The position numbers were made by a program, and so were the translations under genes. Shown piece by piece: positions 54,396-61,442 of a stretch of 64,000 nt of DNA (within the stretch, counting starts at the first letter, position 1; the number at the start of each line of letters is the position of its first letter). Under the pieces are notes generated by a model. That model was not told the DNA's origin. It was given only the letters and a program-made list of their open reading frames with translations, and searched no databases. Origin of the DNA: Ruminococcus sp. (lineage in GTDB: Bacteria > Bacillota > Clostridia > Oscillospirales > Acutalibacteraceae); NCBI GenBank assembly GCA_022768065.1, contig JALELS010000017.1, forward strand, positions 1-64,000, given 5' to 3'.

Positions 54396-54485
54396 TCACT
54401 CGTCATTCTCAAACAAGTACTCGTTCATCATCTTAAGCGCCTGTTGCTTTTTATCTTCGGATAAGTTCTTAAACTGCTCAAGCAT
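54396..54485 (-). CDS. Possible 29-residue peptide
   Basis: MLEQFKNLSEDKKQQALKMM plus NEYLFENDE: a strongly amphipathic, charged helix. AAAGGG is 7 bases before the ATG. The pattern LEQFKNLSEDKKQQALKMM resembles the C-terminal LLELFRGLPEDKQKMVLEML of the nearby repressor, which suggests a related helix used for protein contacts. It is short and could be chance. Confidence 0.4.
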   Translation of the reverse strand: MLEQFKNLSEDKKQQALKMMNEYLFENDE

Positions 54486-54630
54486 TTTCATTCCCTTTCA
54501 GATACTTCTGAAGGAGAAACTATTTTGTGTTCGAACTTATCAAACCCCATAATGATTCCTCGTTTCAACTATACTAAGATTTTCCTTCACGCCCTGAGTC
54601 CCATTATTGGTACATAGAACTATAGAACTA

Positions 54631-54659
54631 TTGACAAAGAAATTAACTTGTGATATTCT
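54631..54659 (+). promoter_or_regulatory. Promoter of the 53-residue ORF
   Basis: Perfect TTGACA, 17 bases, TATTCT, followed within six bases by an SOS-box-like palindrome. Confidence 0.65.
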
Positions 54660-54664
54660 TCAAT

Positions 54665-54678
54665 CGAACATTTGTTCT
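54665..54678 (+). promoter_or_regulatory. LexA (SOS)-box-like operator
   Basis: CGAACATTTGTTCT matches the Gram-positive LexA pattern CGAAC-N4-GTTC and covers the expected start of transcription. Confidence 0.6.
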
Positions 54679-54701
54679 GATATTCTGAAAGGAGCGTAAA
54701 A

Positions 54702-54863
54702 ATGACACTGTACGAAAAGGAATTATTAGACATAATTCATTCTGCGCCAAATAAGGAATACGCTCTCATAAAGGCTCTTGAGATTATTATTTCGATTTCG
54801 TTGAAAGAGCAGCCTTCAACATCTCAAGAACCATCTTCTGCTTGTCCTCGGGAAGACCCCTGA
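54702..54863 (+). CDS. Small phage protein, antisense-overlapping the repressor
   Basis: 53 residues from the ATG at 54702, with a strong AAAGGAG. N-terminal amphipathic helices (YEKELLDIIHSAPNKEYALI, KALEIIISISLKEQ) and a polar Ser/Pro-rich end. No family is recognised. Its last 77 bases overlap the 3' end of the repressor gene on the opposite strand. Promoter, SOS-like operator, ribosome binding site and ORF are well aligned, so it is probably real and induced by DNA damage. An anti-repressor or repressor-antisense role is conjecture. Confidence 0.6.
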   Translation: MTLYEKELLDIIHSAPNKEYALIKALEIIISISLKEQPSTSQEPSSACPREDP

Positions 54864-55128
54864 ATAGTTCAAGCAGTTCCTTTTCCTCTTCGGATAATTC
54901 CGGAGAGGATTTTTCTTTATGCATGGGTACATCTGCTCCCATAAGCCAAGCAATAGAAACACCCAATGTTAAAGCTAATTTTTCCAAATTTTCTTGTGTA
55001 GCTTTGTACGCACCTTTTCTATATTGACTTATAGCGCCTTCGTTTATCCCTGAGAGTCGAGATAATTCAGCTGCCGTCATTTTTTTATTAGCCAGTGCAA
55101 GTTCTAATCGTTCCTTAAAATCTGCCAA
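54787..55128 (-). CDS. Prophage XRE-family repressor
   Basis: 113 residues from a TTG at 55128, set by AAGGTGAG; an ATG at 55161 has no site. Helix-turn-helix (about 5-60): FKERLELALANKKMTAAELS, RLSGINEGAISQYRKGAYKA. Then a linker with LMGADVPMHKEK and a helical C-terminus (SEEEKELLELFRGLPEDKQKMVLEML) for dimerisation. It lacks the S24 self-cleavage domain, so SOS induction must work another way. It is divergent from the Cro-like gene across a shared operator region. It should hold the prophage silent. Confidence 0.88.
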   Translation of the reverse strand: MADFKERLELALANKKMTAAELSRLSGINEGAISQYRKGAYKATQENLEKLALTLGVSIAWLMGADVPMHKEKSSPELSEEEKELLELFRGLPEDKQKMVLEMLKAALSTKSK

Positions 55129-55151
55129 AATCTCACCTTCTTTTTTATAAA

Positions 55152-55180
55152 ATAGTATCATATTTCTTTAGATTTTGCAA
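55152..55180 (-). promoter_or_regulatory. Repressor promoter
   Basis: TTGCAA, 17 bases, TACTAT on the minus strand; the spacer carries a CTAAAGAAAT half-site shared with the operators opposite. Confidence 0.65.
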
Positions 55181-55181
55181 C

Positions 55182-55241
55182 TAAAAATTTAGAAATATGA
55201 ATTTTTTGTTTAATTTTGTATTGACTTTAGAAATCTATAGT
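55182..55241. promoter_or_regulatory. Lysogeny operator sites
   Basis: Palindromes CTAAAAATTTAG (about 55181-55192) and ACTTTAGAAATCTATAGT (55224-55241) share a TTTAGAAAT core. A further copy, AACTTTAGAAATGTAAAGTT, overlaps the end of the Cro-like gene (about 55490-55509). Three spaced operators are the usual layout of a repressor/Cro switch. Confidence 0.6.
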
Positions 55242-55249
55242 TATATAAT
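55221..55249 (+). promoter_or_regulatory. Early rightward promoter
   Basis: TTGACT, 17 bases, TATAAT, with an operator palindrome filling the spacer. Confidence 0.8.
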
Positions 55250-55283
55250 AAAAACATAATTTATAGCAAAAGGGGGTGAGTAT

Positions 55284-55496
55284 ATGTTTGATTATTCACA
55301 TCTTCTTGGTAAAATGCGTGAAAAGAACTTAACGCAAGAAGAACTGTCTACCGCTGCTTCAATCGGAGTTGTAACTCTCAATCGTTCACTACACCATGAT
55401 AGACCGTTTAGGCAAGACGAAATGGCAAACATTTTGTCTGTGCTTGGAGAGCCACTTTCAAGTATTGAACATTATTTTTTTGTTAACAAACTTTAG
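55284..55496 (+). CDS. Cro-like regulator, DUF739 family
   Basis: 70 residues, the whole length being one helix-turn-helix: MFDYSHLLGKMREKNLTQEE then LSTAASIGVVTLNRSL and FRQDEMANILSVLGEP. DUF739 proteins are found next to phage repressors, and the position across the operators fits a Cro function. AGGGGGTG precedes the ATG. Confidence 0.85.
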   Translation: MFDYSHLLGKMREKNLTQEELSTAASIGVVTLNRSLHHDRPFRQDEMANILSVLGEPLSSIEHYFFVNKL

Positions 55497-55955
55497 AAAT
55501 GTAAAGTTTGTTAACTCAAAAAAACTGCTGAAGTGTGTTTTCAACAGAGTTTTCGCCAAGTTTTTTTACTCAATATTTCTTGCAAGTTTTCACTCAATGC
55601 AACACACGCATTGTTCTTAAGAAAATGTCATAACTTTAGCAGTTTTGGTTCTGCTGTAAAGACCATTATGCAAATGACATATGCGAATTCTTAATACGGT
55701 GAAGCATTTTAAGCGAGTGCCGTCTCTGTTTTTTTATATCTGCTTAACTGCAGTAAATAACGCCGTATCAGTAATTGCCTTAGACAGTTTTAAGGTGTTA
55801 TGTCTCCACCATGGCCAACACATATATTGAGAACAGAAAAGAGAAATATTTTTTCGATTTGAATCATCCCCTTTACGCTAATGGTCAAATTCATTTTAAC
55901 AAAATTTATCAGACTTGTAAAGTTTTTTTCCAAAACTGACAAAGAAAGGAGAAAT
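55497..55955. other. Gene-free early region of the prophage
   Basis: 460 bases after the Cro-like gene with an operator copy at its left edge. Short frames on both strands lack starts or sites. I see no promoter of good quality and no known RNA motif. It is more AT-rich toward the right. Confidence 0.5.
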
Positions 55956-56285
55956 ATGAGCCACATAAAAAAGATAAAGTGCCACATCTCTAAACAGAGA
56001 AAAGAAAATAATTCGATTGATATGTTAAATTTCACACCGTCTTTTCAGCTCAACAGCATTATCAATCACGAGGCTCAGAACAACGAGAGCCTCATTAAAC
56101 TGGCAAAGGCTGAAATAGCAGGACGGGCTGTTATTGCTGCCTATGTAAAAATGACGGGAAAGCACCTTTCGTTTGAGGATATGAACATCAACCGAAAATA
56201 TATCCTTGAAGAAATAGACCGCTTCGGTAATGATTTGAAAATGGTTGAGATTTTTGACAGTTTTTTCCTTATAGACGGGAAATAA
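55956..56285 (+). CDS. Hypothetical early phage protein
   Basis: 109 residues from the ATG at 55956, where AAAGGAG is well placed; the frame upstream has none. N-terminus basic (MSHIKKIKCHISKQRKENN); the remainder is predicted helical (HEAQNNESLIKLAKAEIAGRAV) with the end NINRKYILEEIDRFGNDLKM. No family is recognised. It converges with and overlaps by 17 bases the minus-strand DUF2513 gene. Confidence 0.65.
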   Translation: MSHIKKIKCHISKQRKENNSIDMLNFTPSFQLNSIINHEAQNNESLIKLAKAEIAGRAVIAAYVKMTGKHLSFEDMNINRKYILEEIDRFGNDLKMVEIFDSFFLIDGK

Positions 56286-56616
56286 AAGACATCATCAGTT
56301 GAATTGAGAAGTTTTCCCCCTTCTTAATAAAAGAAAGCAGTTTCCTTATTGCTTCGGGACTTCTTAATTTATCGGCTATTAAATGTCCTTCAAAGGATAA
56401 GCCGTTTATATATGTTGTATGGCTAACATCCAAAAGATATTCGTCAAAAAATCCTACCGAATTGCATTGTTTTGCGTGATATTCGATTTCTTCAAATGTG
56501 TATTTTTTGAGATATTTGTATTTTGAAAAATCACTTCCCGCCGAAACAATTAAGTCATCATCAGAGCTCTCAACAGTCAAAAGAATAGCTCTGATACATT
56601 CGGGATTCAGTTTCAT
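56269..56616 (-). CDS. DUF2513-family protein
   Basis: 115 residues from the ATG at 56616 (AAAGGTGG before). MKLNPECIRAILLTVE, then YTFEEIEYHAKQCNSVGFFD and YINGLSFEGHLIADKLRSPE follow the DUF2513 pattern, which looks like a winged helix fold with LxxL helices. The family is common in prophages and near toxin-antitoxin or defence genes; the function is unknown. It is transcribed against the early operon, so it may be expressed in the lysogen. Confidence 0.75.
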   Translation of the reverse strand: MKLNPECIRAILLTVESSDDDLIVSAGSDFSKYKYLKKYTFEEIEYHAKQCNSVGFFDEYLLDVSHTTYINGLSFEGHLIADKLRSPEAIRKLLSFIKKGENFSIQLMMSFISRL

Positions 56617-56677
56617 ATAATCACCACCTTTCACGGCGATTATATCACATTTCAACAGAAAGGAGAAATGAAATATA

Positions 56678-56857
56678 ATGCGAGAAAAAGAATGCTACAG
56701 AGACAATTTAGAGCGACTCGACAGACGATTCCCCGAAAAAGAATGTCTGAAACAAAAGGAATGTGCAGAATTCCTCGGCTGTTCGCCTCGCACAATCAAA
56801 AGAAAATATGGAATTACCCAAATAACCAAAGCAGCGTTTGCACGGTTAATTTCATAG
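56678..56857 (+). CDS. Small helix-turn-helix protein, excisionase-like
   Basis: 59 residues: a charged N-terminus (MREKECYRDNLERLDRRFPE), then a compact winged-helix segment LKQKECAEFLGCSPRTIKRK and a short wing YGITQITKAAFARLIS. This is the layout of phage excisionase/MerR-like helix-turn-helix proteins that bend DNA at attachment sites or regulate early genes. AGGAG lies 10 bases before the ATG. It could be the recombination directionality factor for the integrase at 52-53 kb. Confidence 0.7.
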   Translation: MREKECYRDNLERLDRRFPEKECLKQKECAEFLGCSPRTIKRKYGITQITKAAFARLIS

Positions 56858-56875
56858 CCGGAGAGGAAGAGAAAA

Positions 56876-56926
56876 ATGTCAATAGCAGTTAAAACCATAG
56901 CAGAAATAAAGGAGGTACAAAAATGA
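56876..56926 (+). CDS. 16-residue leader peptide coupled to the repeat-protein gene
   Basis: MSIAVKTIAEIKEVQK, preceded by GAGAGGAAG. Its TGA overlaps the ATG of the next gene (ATGA), and the next gene's GGAGG lies inside it, so ribosomes finishing the peptide could restart there. Confidence 0.4.
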   Translation: MSIAVKTIAEIKEVQK

Positions 56927-57921
56927 AAGGGTACAAGGCTTTCCGCAAAGGTATGATTTGCGCTCCGGACGAGCAGCACATAAAGCAGTATGCGGAAAAT
57001 ACAGTATTTGAAGAGGACTCGGCGGAAGTGTGCAAGAAAGGAATGCACTTCTGTAAAGACCCGCTTGCTGTTCTTGACTACTATCCCCTCGTTGATGAGA
57101 ACGGAGATACGTCCGAATTTGCCGAAGTCGAAGCGTTAGACGAATGCAAAACTGACGACGGGCAGAAATACTGCACTAAAAAGCTTAAAGTAGGAGCCAA
57201 ACTCAGTTTTTCGGCACTCGTTCAAGCAAGCGTTAATTTCGAGCTTGAAAAAAGTGCGAAAACAAAAACGCACGATATGGATGACGAAAAGATATCAAGT
57301 AAGAGCAACTCTGCACAGATAGGCTCGAGTGGCGACTGGGCACGGATAGGCTCGAGTGGCAACTCTGCACGGATAGGCTCGAGTGGCGACTCTGCACGGA
57401 TAGGCTCGAGTGGCGACTCTGCACAGATAGGCTCGAGTGGCGACTGGGCACAGATAGGCTCGAGTGGCGACTGGGCACAGATAGGCTCGAGTGGCGACTC
57501 TGCACAGATAGGCTCGAGTGGCGACTCTGCACGGATAGGCTCGAGTGGCGACTGGGCACGGATAGGCTCGAGTGGCAACTCTGCACAGATAGGCTCGAGT
57601 GGCGACTCTGCACGGATAGGCTCGAGTGGCTACGGTGCACAGATAGGCTCGAGTGGCGACTCTGCACAGATAGGCTCGAGTGGCGACTGGGCACGGATAG
57701 CAAGCTCAGGCAAGCATAGCGTGATATGCTGTGCCGGAAACGGCTCTATCGTCAAAGCAAAAATAGGCAGTTGGGTTACTCTCGCCGAATGGCTATATGA
57801 CAAAGTGGAGTGTGCGTTCATCCCCGTATGTGTAAAGACCGAGTACGTTGACGGGGAGAAGATTAAAGCCGATACACCTTACAAACTCGTCAATGGAAGG
57901 TTTGAAGAGGTAAAAGGTTGA
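56923..57921 (+). CDS. Phage protein with 9-residue tandem repeats (DUF7666-like N-terminus)
   Basis: 332 residues. The N-terminus (1-120: MKGYKAFRKGMICAPDE, KKGMHFCKDPLAVLDYYPLV, AEVEALDECKTDD) is a module I have seen in clostridial phage proteins. Residues 131-265 consist of 15 repeats of A-(Q/R)-I-G-S-S-G-(D/N/Y)-(S/W/G), the last one degenerate. A cysteine-bearing end segment (KHSVICCAGNGSIVKAKIGSW) continues a solenoid-like rhythm and leads to a basic/acidic tail. A nine-residue repeat with I-G-S-S-G suggests a beta-solenoid. GGAGG precedes the ATG. The role is unknown; binding or decoy functions are possible. Confidence 0.75.
   Translation: MKGYKAFRKGMICAPDEQHIKQYAENTVFEEDSAEVCKKGMHFCKDPLAVLDYYPLVDENGDTSEFAEVEALDECKTDDGQKYCTKKLKVGAKLSFSALVQASVNFELEKSAKTKTHDMDDEKISSKSNSAQIGSSGDWARIGSSGNSARIGSSGDSARIGSSGDSAQIGSSGDWAQIGSSGDWAQIGSSGDSAQIGSSGDSARIGSSGDWARIGSSGNSAQIGSSGDSARIGSSGYGAQIGSSGDSAQIGSSGDWARIASSGKHSVICCAGNGSIVKAKIGSWVTLAEWLYDKVECAFIPVCVKTEYVDGEKIKADTPYKLVNGRFEEVKG
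57313..57717 (+). repeat. 15 tandem copies of a 27-bp unit
   Basis: Every unit contains GATAGGCTCGAGTGG almost unchanged. Differences fall only at the second codon (CAG/CGG), the eighth (GAC/AAC/TAC) and the ninth (TGG/TCT/GGT). The last unit is diverged (AGCAAGCTCAGGC). The reading frame is kept throughout because the unit is a multiple of three. Confidence 0.97.
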
Positions 57922-57926
57922 AAGAA

Positions 57927-58061
57927 ATGATTAAATCTTTTTTTGAGTTACTTGTTATCTTGGCGATTATATACGGCTACATTCATGAACAGGACGTTAT
58001 CGATTTCGAGCAGCGGTTAAAAGCAAAGATTTTAAAATTCTTATTAGGAGTAATGAAATGA
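57927..58061 (+). CDS. Small membrane-anchored phage protein
   Basis: 44 residues: MIKSFFELLVILAIIYGYIH is a transmembrane helix; a charged helix EQDVIDFEQRLKAKILKFLL follows. Its TGA overlaps the ATG of the exonuclease gene (ATGA). The preceding GGTTGAAAG is a moderate ribosome binding site. No family is known; single-helix proteins are common among early phage genes. Confidence 0.6.
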   Translation: MIKSFFELLVILAIIYGYIHEQDVIDFEQRLKAKILKFLLGVMK

Positions 58062-58984
58062 TAACAAAATACAAATGGAAAACTAATGACGAATGGTTAG
58101 ATCTCAGAAAAGCTTATATCGGTGGATCTGAGGCAGGCTCTATAATCGGAATGAATCCATACAAGAGTGCTTATACTCTTTGGGCGGAAAAGACAGGCAG
58201 AGCATTACCTTTCGAAGGCAACATAACAACAGAAGTCGGGGCTTATCTTGAAGAGTTTGTTGCCAAAAAATTTGAGCACGAAACAGGGAAAAAAGTCAGG
58301 AGAGAAAATTTCATGCTCGTCAACGATAAGTACCCGTGGGCAGAAGCTAATGTTGACAGAATGGTGGTTGGCGAAAAAGCATTGCTTGAAATCAAGACTA
58401 CAAACAGCTTCCCTAACATGAAGAAGATTAAGGGCGGAGAATTCCCCGACGCTTGGTATGCGCAGATGACACATTATCTTGCTGTTACTGAGCTTGAAAG
58501 GGCTTATCTCGCTGTTCTTGTTAACTGCAGAGAAATACACTTCTTCACGCTTGAAAGAGACGAGGAAGAGATTCAAGCTCTTATGGAGCAAGAGAAAAGG
58601 TTCAAGCATTACATAGACACAGATGCAGAACCTCCTGTTGACGGCTCTGATTCGACCACCGATACAATAGCGGAAATGTATCCGGATGACAACGGTACTA
58701 CAGTAAGCCTTATCGGCTATGAAAATGACCTGAGACAATACCTTGACATAACGCAGAATATCCGAGACCTTGAAGCGTTAAAGAAAGAAAAAATCAATAA
58801 AATCAAGGCTTTTATGGGTGCTGCCGAAAATGGCGAATCAGATAATTTCAAGTGCACTTGGAAAACGGGAAATAGGAATTCATTTGATGTAAAAGCATTC
58901 ACACAAGATCATCCCGACATAGACCTATCGGGATATTATAAACAATCACAATACAGAACTTTTAGAATAAACGAAAGGAAATGA
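58058..58984 (+). CDS. YqaJ-family phage recombination exonuclease
   Basis: 308 residues. The lambda-exonuclease-type PD-(D/E)xK fold is visible: YIGGSEAGSIIGMNPYKSAYTLW (about 21-43), VGAYLEEFVAKKFEH (acidic residue of the core), PWAEANVDRMV, the LEIKTTN catalytic Glu-x-Lys (about 109-115) and YAQMTHYLAV. It degrades one DNA strand to give 3' tails for annealing by RecT, whose gene overlaps its stop (ATGA). The C-terminal 60 residues (ITQNIRDLEALKKEKINKI onward) extend beyond the core. Confidence 0.92.
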   Translation: MITKYKWKTNDEWLDLRKAYIGGSEAGSIIGMNPYKSAYTLWAEKTGRALPFEGNITTEVGAYLEEFVAKKFEHETGKKVRRENFMLVNDKYPWAEANVDRMVVGEKALLEIKTTNSFPNMKKIKGGEFPDAWYAQMTHYLAVTELERAYLAVLVNCREIHFFTLERDEEEIQALMEQEKRFKHYIDTDAEPPVDGSDSTTDTIAEMYPDDNGTTVSLIGYENDLRQYLDITQNIRDLEALKKEKINKIKAFMGAAENGESDNFKCTWKTGNRNSFDVKAFTQDHPDIDLSGYYKQSQYRTFRINERK

Positions 58985-59802
58985 ACATCGTGGGAAAAAT
59001 CCAAAATCAAGTAGCAACTACAACAAAAAAAGACGTCTCCATGAAAGGCTTAATTAAGTCTATGGAGGGTGAAATCGCCAAAGCATTGCCGAGTGTAATA
59101 ACACCGGAACGTTTTACTCGAATGACCCTCTCGGCTATTTCGGTAAATCCTAAGCTTGCAGATTGCACCCCTAAGTCCTTTCTCGGCGCGATGATGAATG
59201 CAGCACAGCTCGGTCTTGAACCTAACACTCCTCTCGGACAGGCTTATTTAATTCCTTATAAAAATCACGGAATTGATGAAGTACAGTTCCAAATAGGTTA
59301 CAAAGGTCTTATAGATCTTGCTTACCGGAGCGGCGAAGTTGAACTTGTACAAGCCCAGGTCGTTTATGAGAACGATACCTTCGAGTGTCAGTACGGGCTT
59401 GAACCGAAACTTTTACACATTCCCGCCGACAGCAACAGAGGCGACCCGATAAAGGTTTATGCCTTATTCAGGACGAAATCGGGCGGATACGGCTTTGAAG
59501 TAATGTCTATGGACGATGTAAAAAAACATGCAGAGAAATACAGCAGAGCCTATTCAACTGCATACTCTCCGTGGAAGACAAACTTCGAAGAAATGGCCAA
59601 GAAAACCGTTCTTAAAAAGGTCTTGAAATACGCTCCGATGAAATCCGATTTCGTAAGAGCTATTTCATCGGATGAAAGTATAAAATCGGAAATATCTTCA
59701 GATATGTATGAAGTCGCAGACGAAACGATCTATGTCGATGTTGACGAAGAGACGGGAGAAGTTAAAGAAAATGATACAACGCCAAACGGACAAAACGTTT
59801 AA
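58981..59802 (+). CDS. recT: RecT single-strand annealing recombinase
   Basis: 273 residues, the standard RecT size. Characteristic segments: SVITPERFTRMTLSAISVNPKL, SFLGAMMNAAQLGLEPNTPLGQAYLIPY (about 80-107), QFQIGYKGLIDLAYRSGEV and the C-terminal WKTNFEEMAKKTVLKKVLKYAPM. It pairs complementary strands exposed by the YqaJ exonuclease. Translation is coupled to that gene by ATGA. The acidic end EVADETIYVDVDEETGEVKEN may contact SSB. Its last 32 bases overlap the next gene. Confidence 0.95.
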   Translation: MNIVGKIQNQVATTTKKDVSMKGLIKSMEGEIAKALPSVITPERFTRMTLSAISVNPKLADCTPKSFLGAMMNAAQLGLEPNTPLGQAYLIPYKNHGIDEVQFQIGYKGLIDLAYRSGEVELVQAQVVYENDTFECQYGLEPKLLHIPADSNRGDPIKVYALFRTKSGGYGFEVMSMDDVKKHAEKYSRAYSTAYSPWKTNFEEMAKKTVLKKVLKYAPMKSDFVRAISSDESIKSEISSDMYEVADETIYVDVDEETGEVKENDTTPNGQNV

Positions 59803-60007
59803 TTATATGCAAGCAAACGGTTCTATTACTTATAAACAAATGATGAGCGTGTTGAATATCAACTCCCCGAGAGACATAATCCGACAGCTCAAAAAAGACG
59901 GCGTACCAATCCTTACAGAGAGAGTTCAATATACCAAAAAGGACGGCACAAAAAGCTTTTATCACAAATTCAGTATAAAGGAGAATATTGACAATGACAA
60001 GAATTAA
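59771..60007 (+). CDS. Small helix-turn-helix phage protein
   Basis: 78 residues, ATG at 59771 within the recT tail. The fold looks like a winged helix: RQTDKTFNYMQANGSITYKQ, MMSVLNINSPRDIIRQLKKD, then a beta wing GVPILTERVQYTKKDGTKSF. Similar small proteins accompany recT in many phages; they probably bind DNA. The ribosome binding site (GGGAG, 14 bases away) is weak, so coupling to recT is likely. Confidence 0.65.
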   Translation: MIQRQTDKTFNYMQANGSITYKQMMSVLNINSPRDIIRQLKKDGVPILTERVQYTKKDGTKSFYHKFSIKENIDNDKN

Positions 60008-60206
60008 CGTAATCGGAACAGATAAGGAATACATCATAGACGATGTAAACGAAGTATACCAAGACGAAAAATCCGGATTCAGTCTTTTTGTTTATGACGG
60101 TAAAATTATTAACGCACCTACAAACAGGTTGCTTATTGAAACCGACATAAAAAGCAACGAAGACATTGTTAAACTTAAAGCAAAAGTGGATAAGACCAAT
60201 GATTAA
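59994..60206 (+). CDS. Hypothetical small phage protein
   Basis: 70 residues from the ATG at 59994 (AAAGGAG 10 bases before); a TTG two codons earlier is an alternative. Beta-rich (TRINVIGTDKEYIIDDVNEVY, GFSLFVYDGKIINAPTNRLL) with a charged helical end. Not recognised. It overlaps both neighbours, so it is embedded in the early operon. Confidence 0.6.
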   Translation: MTRINVIGTDKEYIIDDVNEVYQDEKSGFSLFVYDGKIINAPTNRLLIETDIKSNEDIVKLKAKVDKTND

Positions 60207-60633
60207 CTGTGCTTTTATAATGGGTCGGCTTATTGCCGACCCCGAGCTTCGCACCACTCCGAGCGGCATATCGGTTACATCTTTTTGCGTTGCCGTTGAC
60301 CGTTCATATGTAAAATCCGGTGAAGAGAGACAGACCGATTTTATCAACGTTGTTGCATGGCGCCAGACGGCTGATTTTGTCACACGCTATTTCCACAAGG
60401 GCTCTATGATAGCGGTTCAAGGCTCTATTCAGACCCGTTCCTATGAAGATAAGAACGGCAACAAGCGAACCGCTGTTGAGATAGTTGCAGAGAAGGTGTC
60501 CTTTTGCGGCTCAAAGAGCGGCTCAAATGGAAGTTTCGACACGCAGACGAGTAATTACACTCAAAACAGTCAAAACGGCGAATTAAGCACAGACAGCGAA
60601 GATTTTGAAGATGACAGCGGGCTTCCGTTTTAA
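60199..60633 (+). CDS. ssb: Single-stranded DNA-binding protein
   Basis: 144 residues from the ATG at 60199. The OB fold (about 1-105) begins MINCAFIMGRLIADPELRTT and shows VTSFCVAVDRSY, FINVVAWRQTADFVTRYFHK and VQGSIQTRSYEDKNGNKRTA. A flexible Gln/Asn/Ser-rich linker leads to the acidic tip DFEDDSGLPF, the docking signal for partner proteins. It is the phage copy, lying with recT and the replication genes, and should coat strands during replication and recombination. Confidence 0.95.
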   Translation: MINCAFIMGRLIADPELRTTPSGISVTSFCVAVDRSYVKSGEERQTDFINVVAWRQTADFVTRYFHKGSMIAVQGSIQTRSYEDKNGNKRTAVEIVAEKVSFCGSKSGSNGSFDTQTSNYTQNSQNGELSTDSEDFEDDSGLPF

Positions 60634-60662
60634 TTTAAGTTAATAAGCTAAGGAGTAATGAA

Positions 60663-61442
60663 ATGGCGGCATATGGATACATCAAAGCGTATCGTTCTTT
60701 GCTTGATTGTTGGTTGTGGGAAGATCGTCCGTATTCTTACGGACAAGCATTTGAATACATTCTATTTTCGGCGTGTTTTCGCCCTTGTAAACTATTGATT
60801 GATAAGAAAATTGTCGAGGTTGACAGAGGCGAATTTTACACTTCAATTCGGAAATTGTCGGAACAATTTGGTTGGTCAAGGGATAAAACAAAACGTTTTC
60901 TCGACCTGCTAAAATCAGACGCGAAAATTGCTTATCAAACGAGCCACCGAAACACTCTCGTTAAAGTGCTGAATTACAGCAAATATCAAGACGAAGCGGT
61001 TGAAAAAGAGCCACCGATTGAGCCACTTAAAAGCCACTTAAAAGCCACTCAAAAGCCACTCGCCGACACAAAAGAAGAAAGTAAAGAAAGTAAAGAAAGT
61101 AAAATATATAACTCTCCTGACGGAGAGTTGCAAAAAATCATCGAGCTGTTTAATTCAATATGCGTGTCGCTTCCGAACATTCAGATGACCGACAGTCGAA
61201 GAAGGGTTTTAAAAAATTCAAAAATAAAAGACTGGGAACAGCTGTTTGTCAAAGTTGAGGCTTCGGACTTCTTAAGCGGACGAGTCAAGGATTGGAAGGC
61301 AAGTTTTGATTGGATCATCAAGCCAAGCAATGCGGTAAAAATTCTCGAAGGCAATTACGACAACAAACAACACACAGTAAGCGATGTAAGCGGTACAGAA
61401 AAAATGGCAGCAGCGTTAGGAGAGTTTATAAATGGCAACTAA
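60663..61442 (+). CDS. DnaD-like phage replication protein
   Basis: 259 residues. The N-terminal winged helix of the phage replisome organiser type (about 1-110) includes YGYIKAYRSLLDCWLWEDRP, RGEFYTSIRKLSEQFGWSRD and VLNYSKYQDEAV. A long polar linker (about 112-150, repeated KESKESK) precedes a C-terminal DnaD/DnaB-like helical region (ELFNSICVSLPNIQ, SGRVKDWKASFDWIIKPSNAVKILEG). Such proteins recognise the phage origin and load helicase. The gene order with ssb and a loader supports this. AAGGAG precedes the ATG. Confidence 0.85.
   Translation: MAAYGYIKAYRSLLDCWLWEDRPYSYGQAFEYILFSACFRPCKLLIDKKIVEVDRGEFYTSIRKLSEQFGWSRDKTKRFLDLLKSDAKIAYQTSHRNTLVKVLNYSKYQDEAVEKEPPIEPLKSHLKATQKPLADTKEESKESKESKIYNSPDGELQKIIELFNSICVSLPNIQMTDSRRRVLKNSKIKDWEQLFVKVEASDFLSGRVKDWKASFDWIIKPSNAVKILEGNYDNKQHTVSDVSGTEKMAAALGEFINGN

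Noticed and set aside
57222-57703. Long antisense ORFs over the tandem repeat
   Set aside because: They arise because the 27-bp unit has no stop in several frames. They have no start sites and give only low-complexity Ser/His- or Pro/Leu/Glu-rich text.
57313-57717. CRISPR array
   Set aside because: The copies are head-to-tail without spacers and are translated in frame. No cas genes are near.
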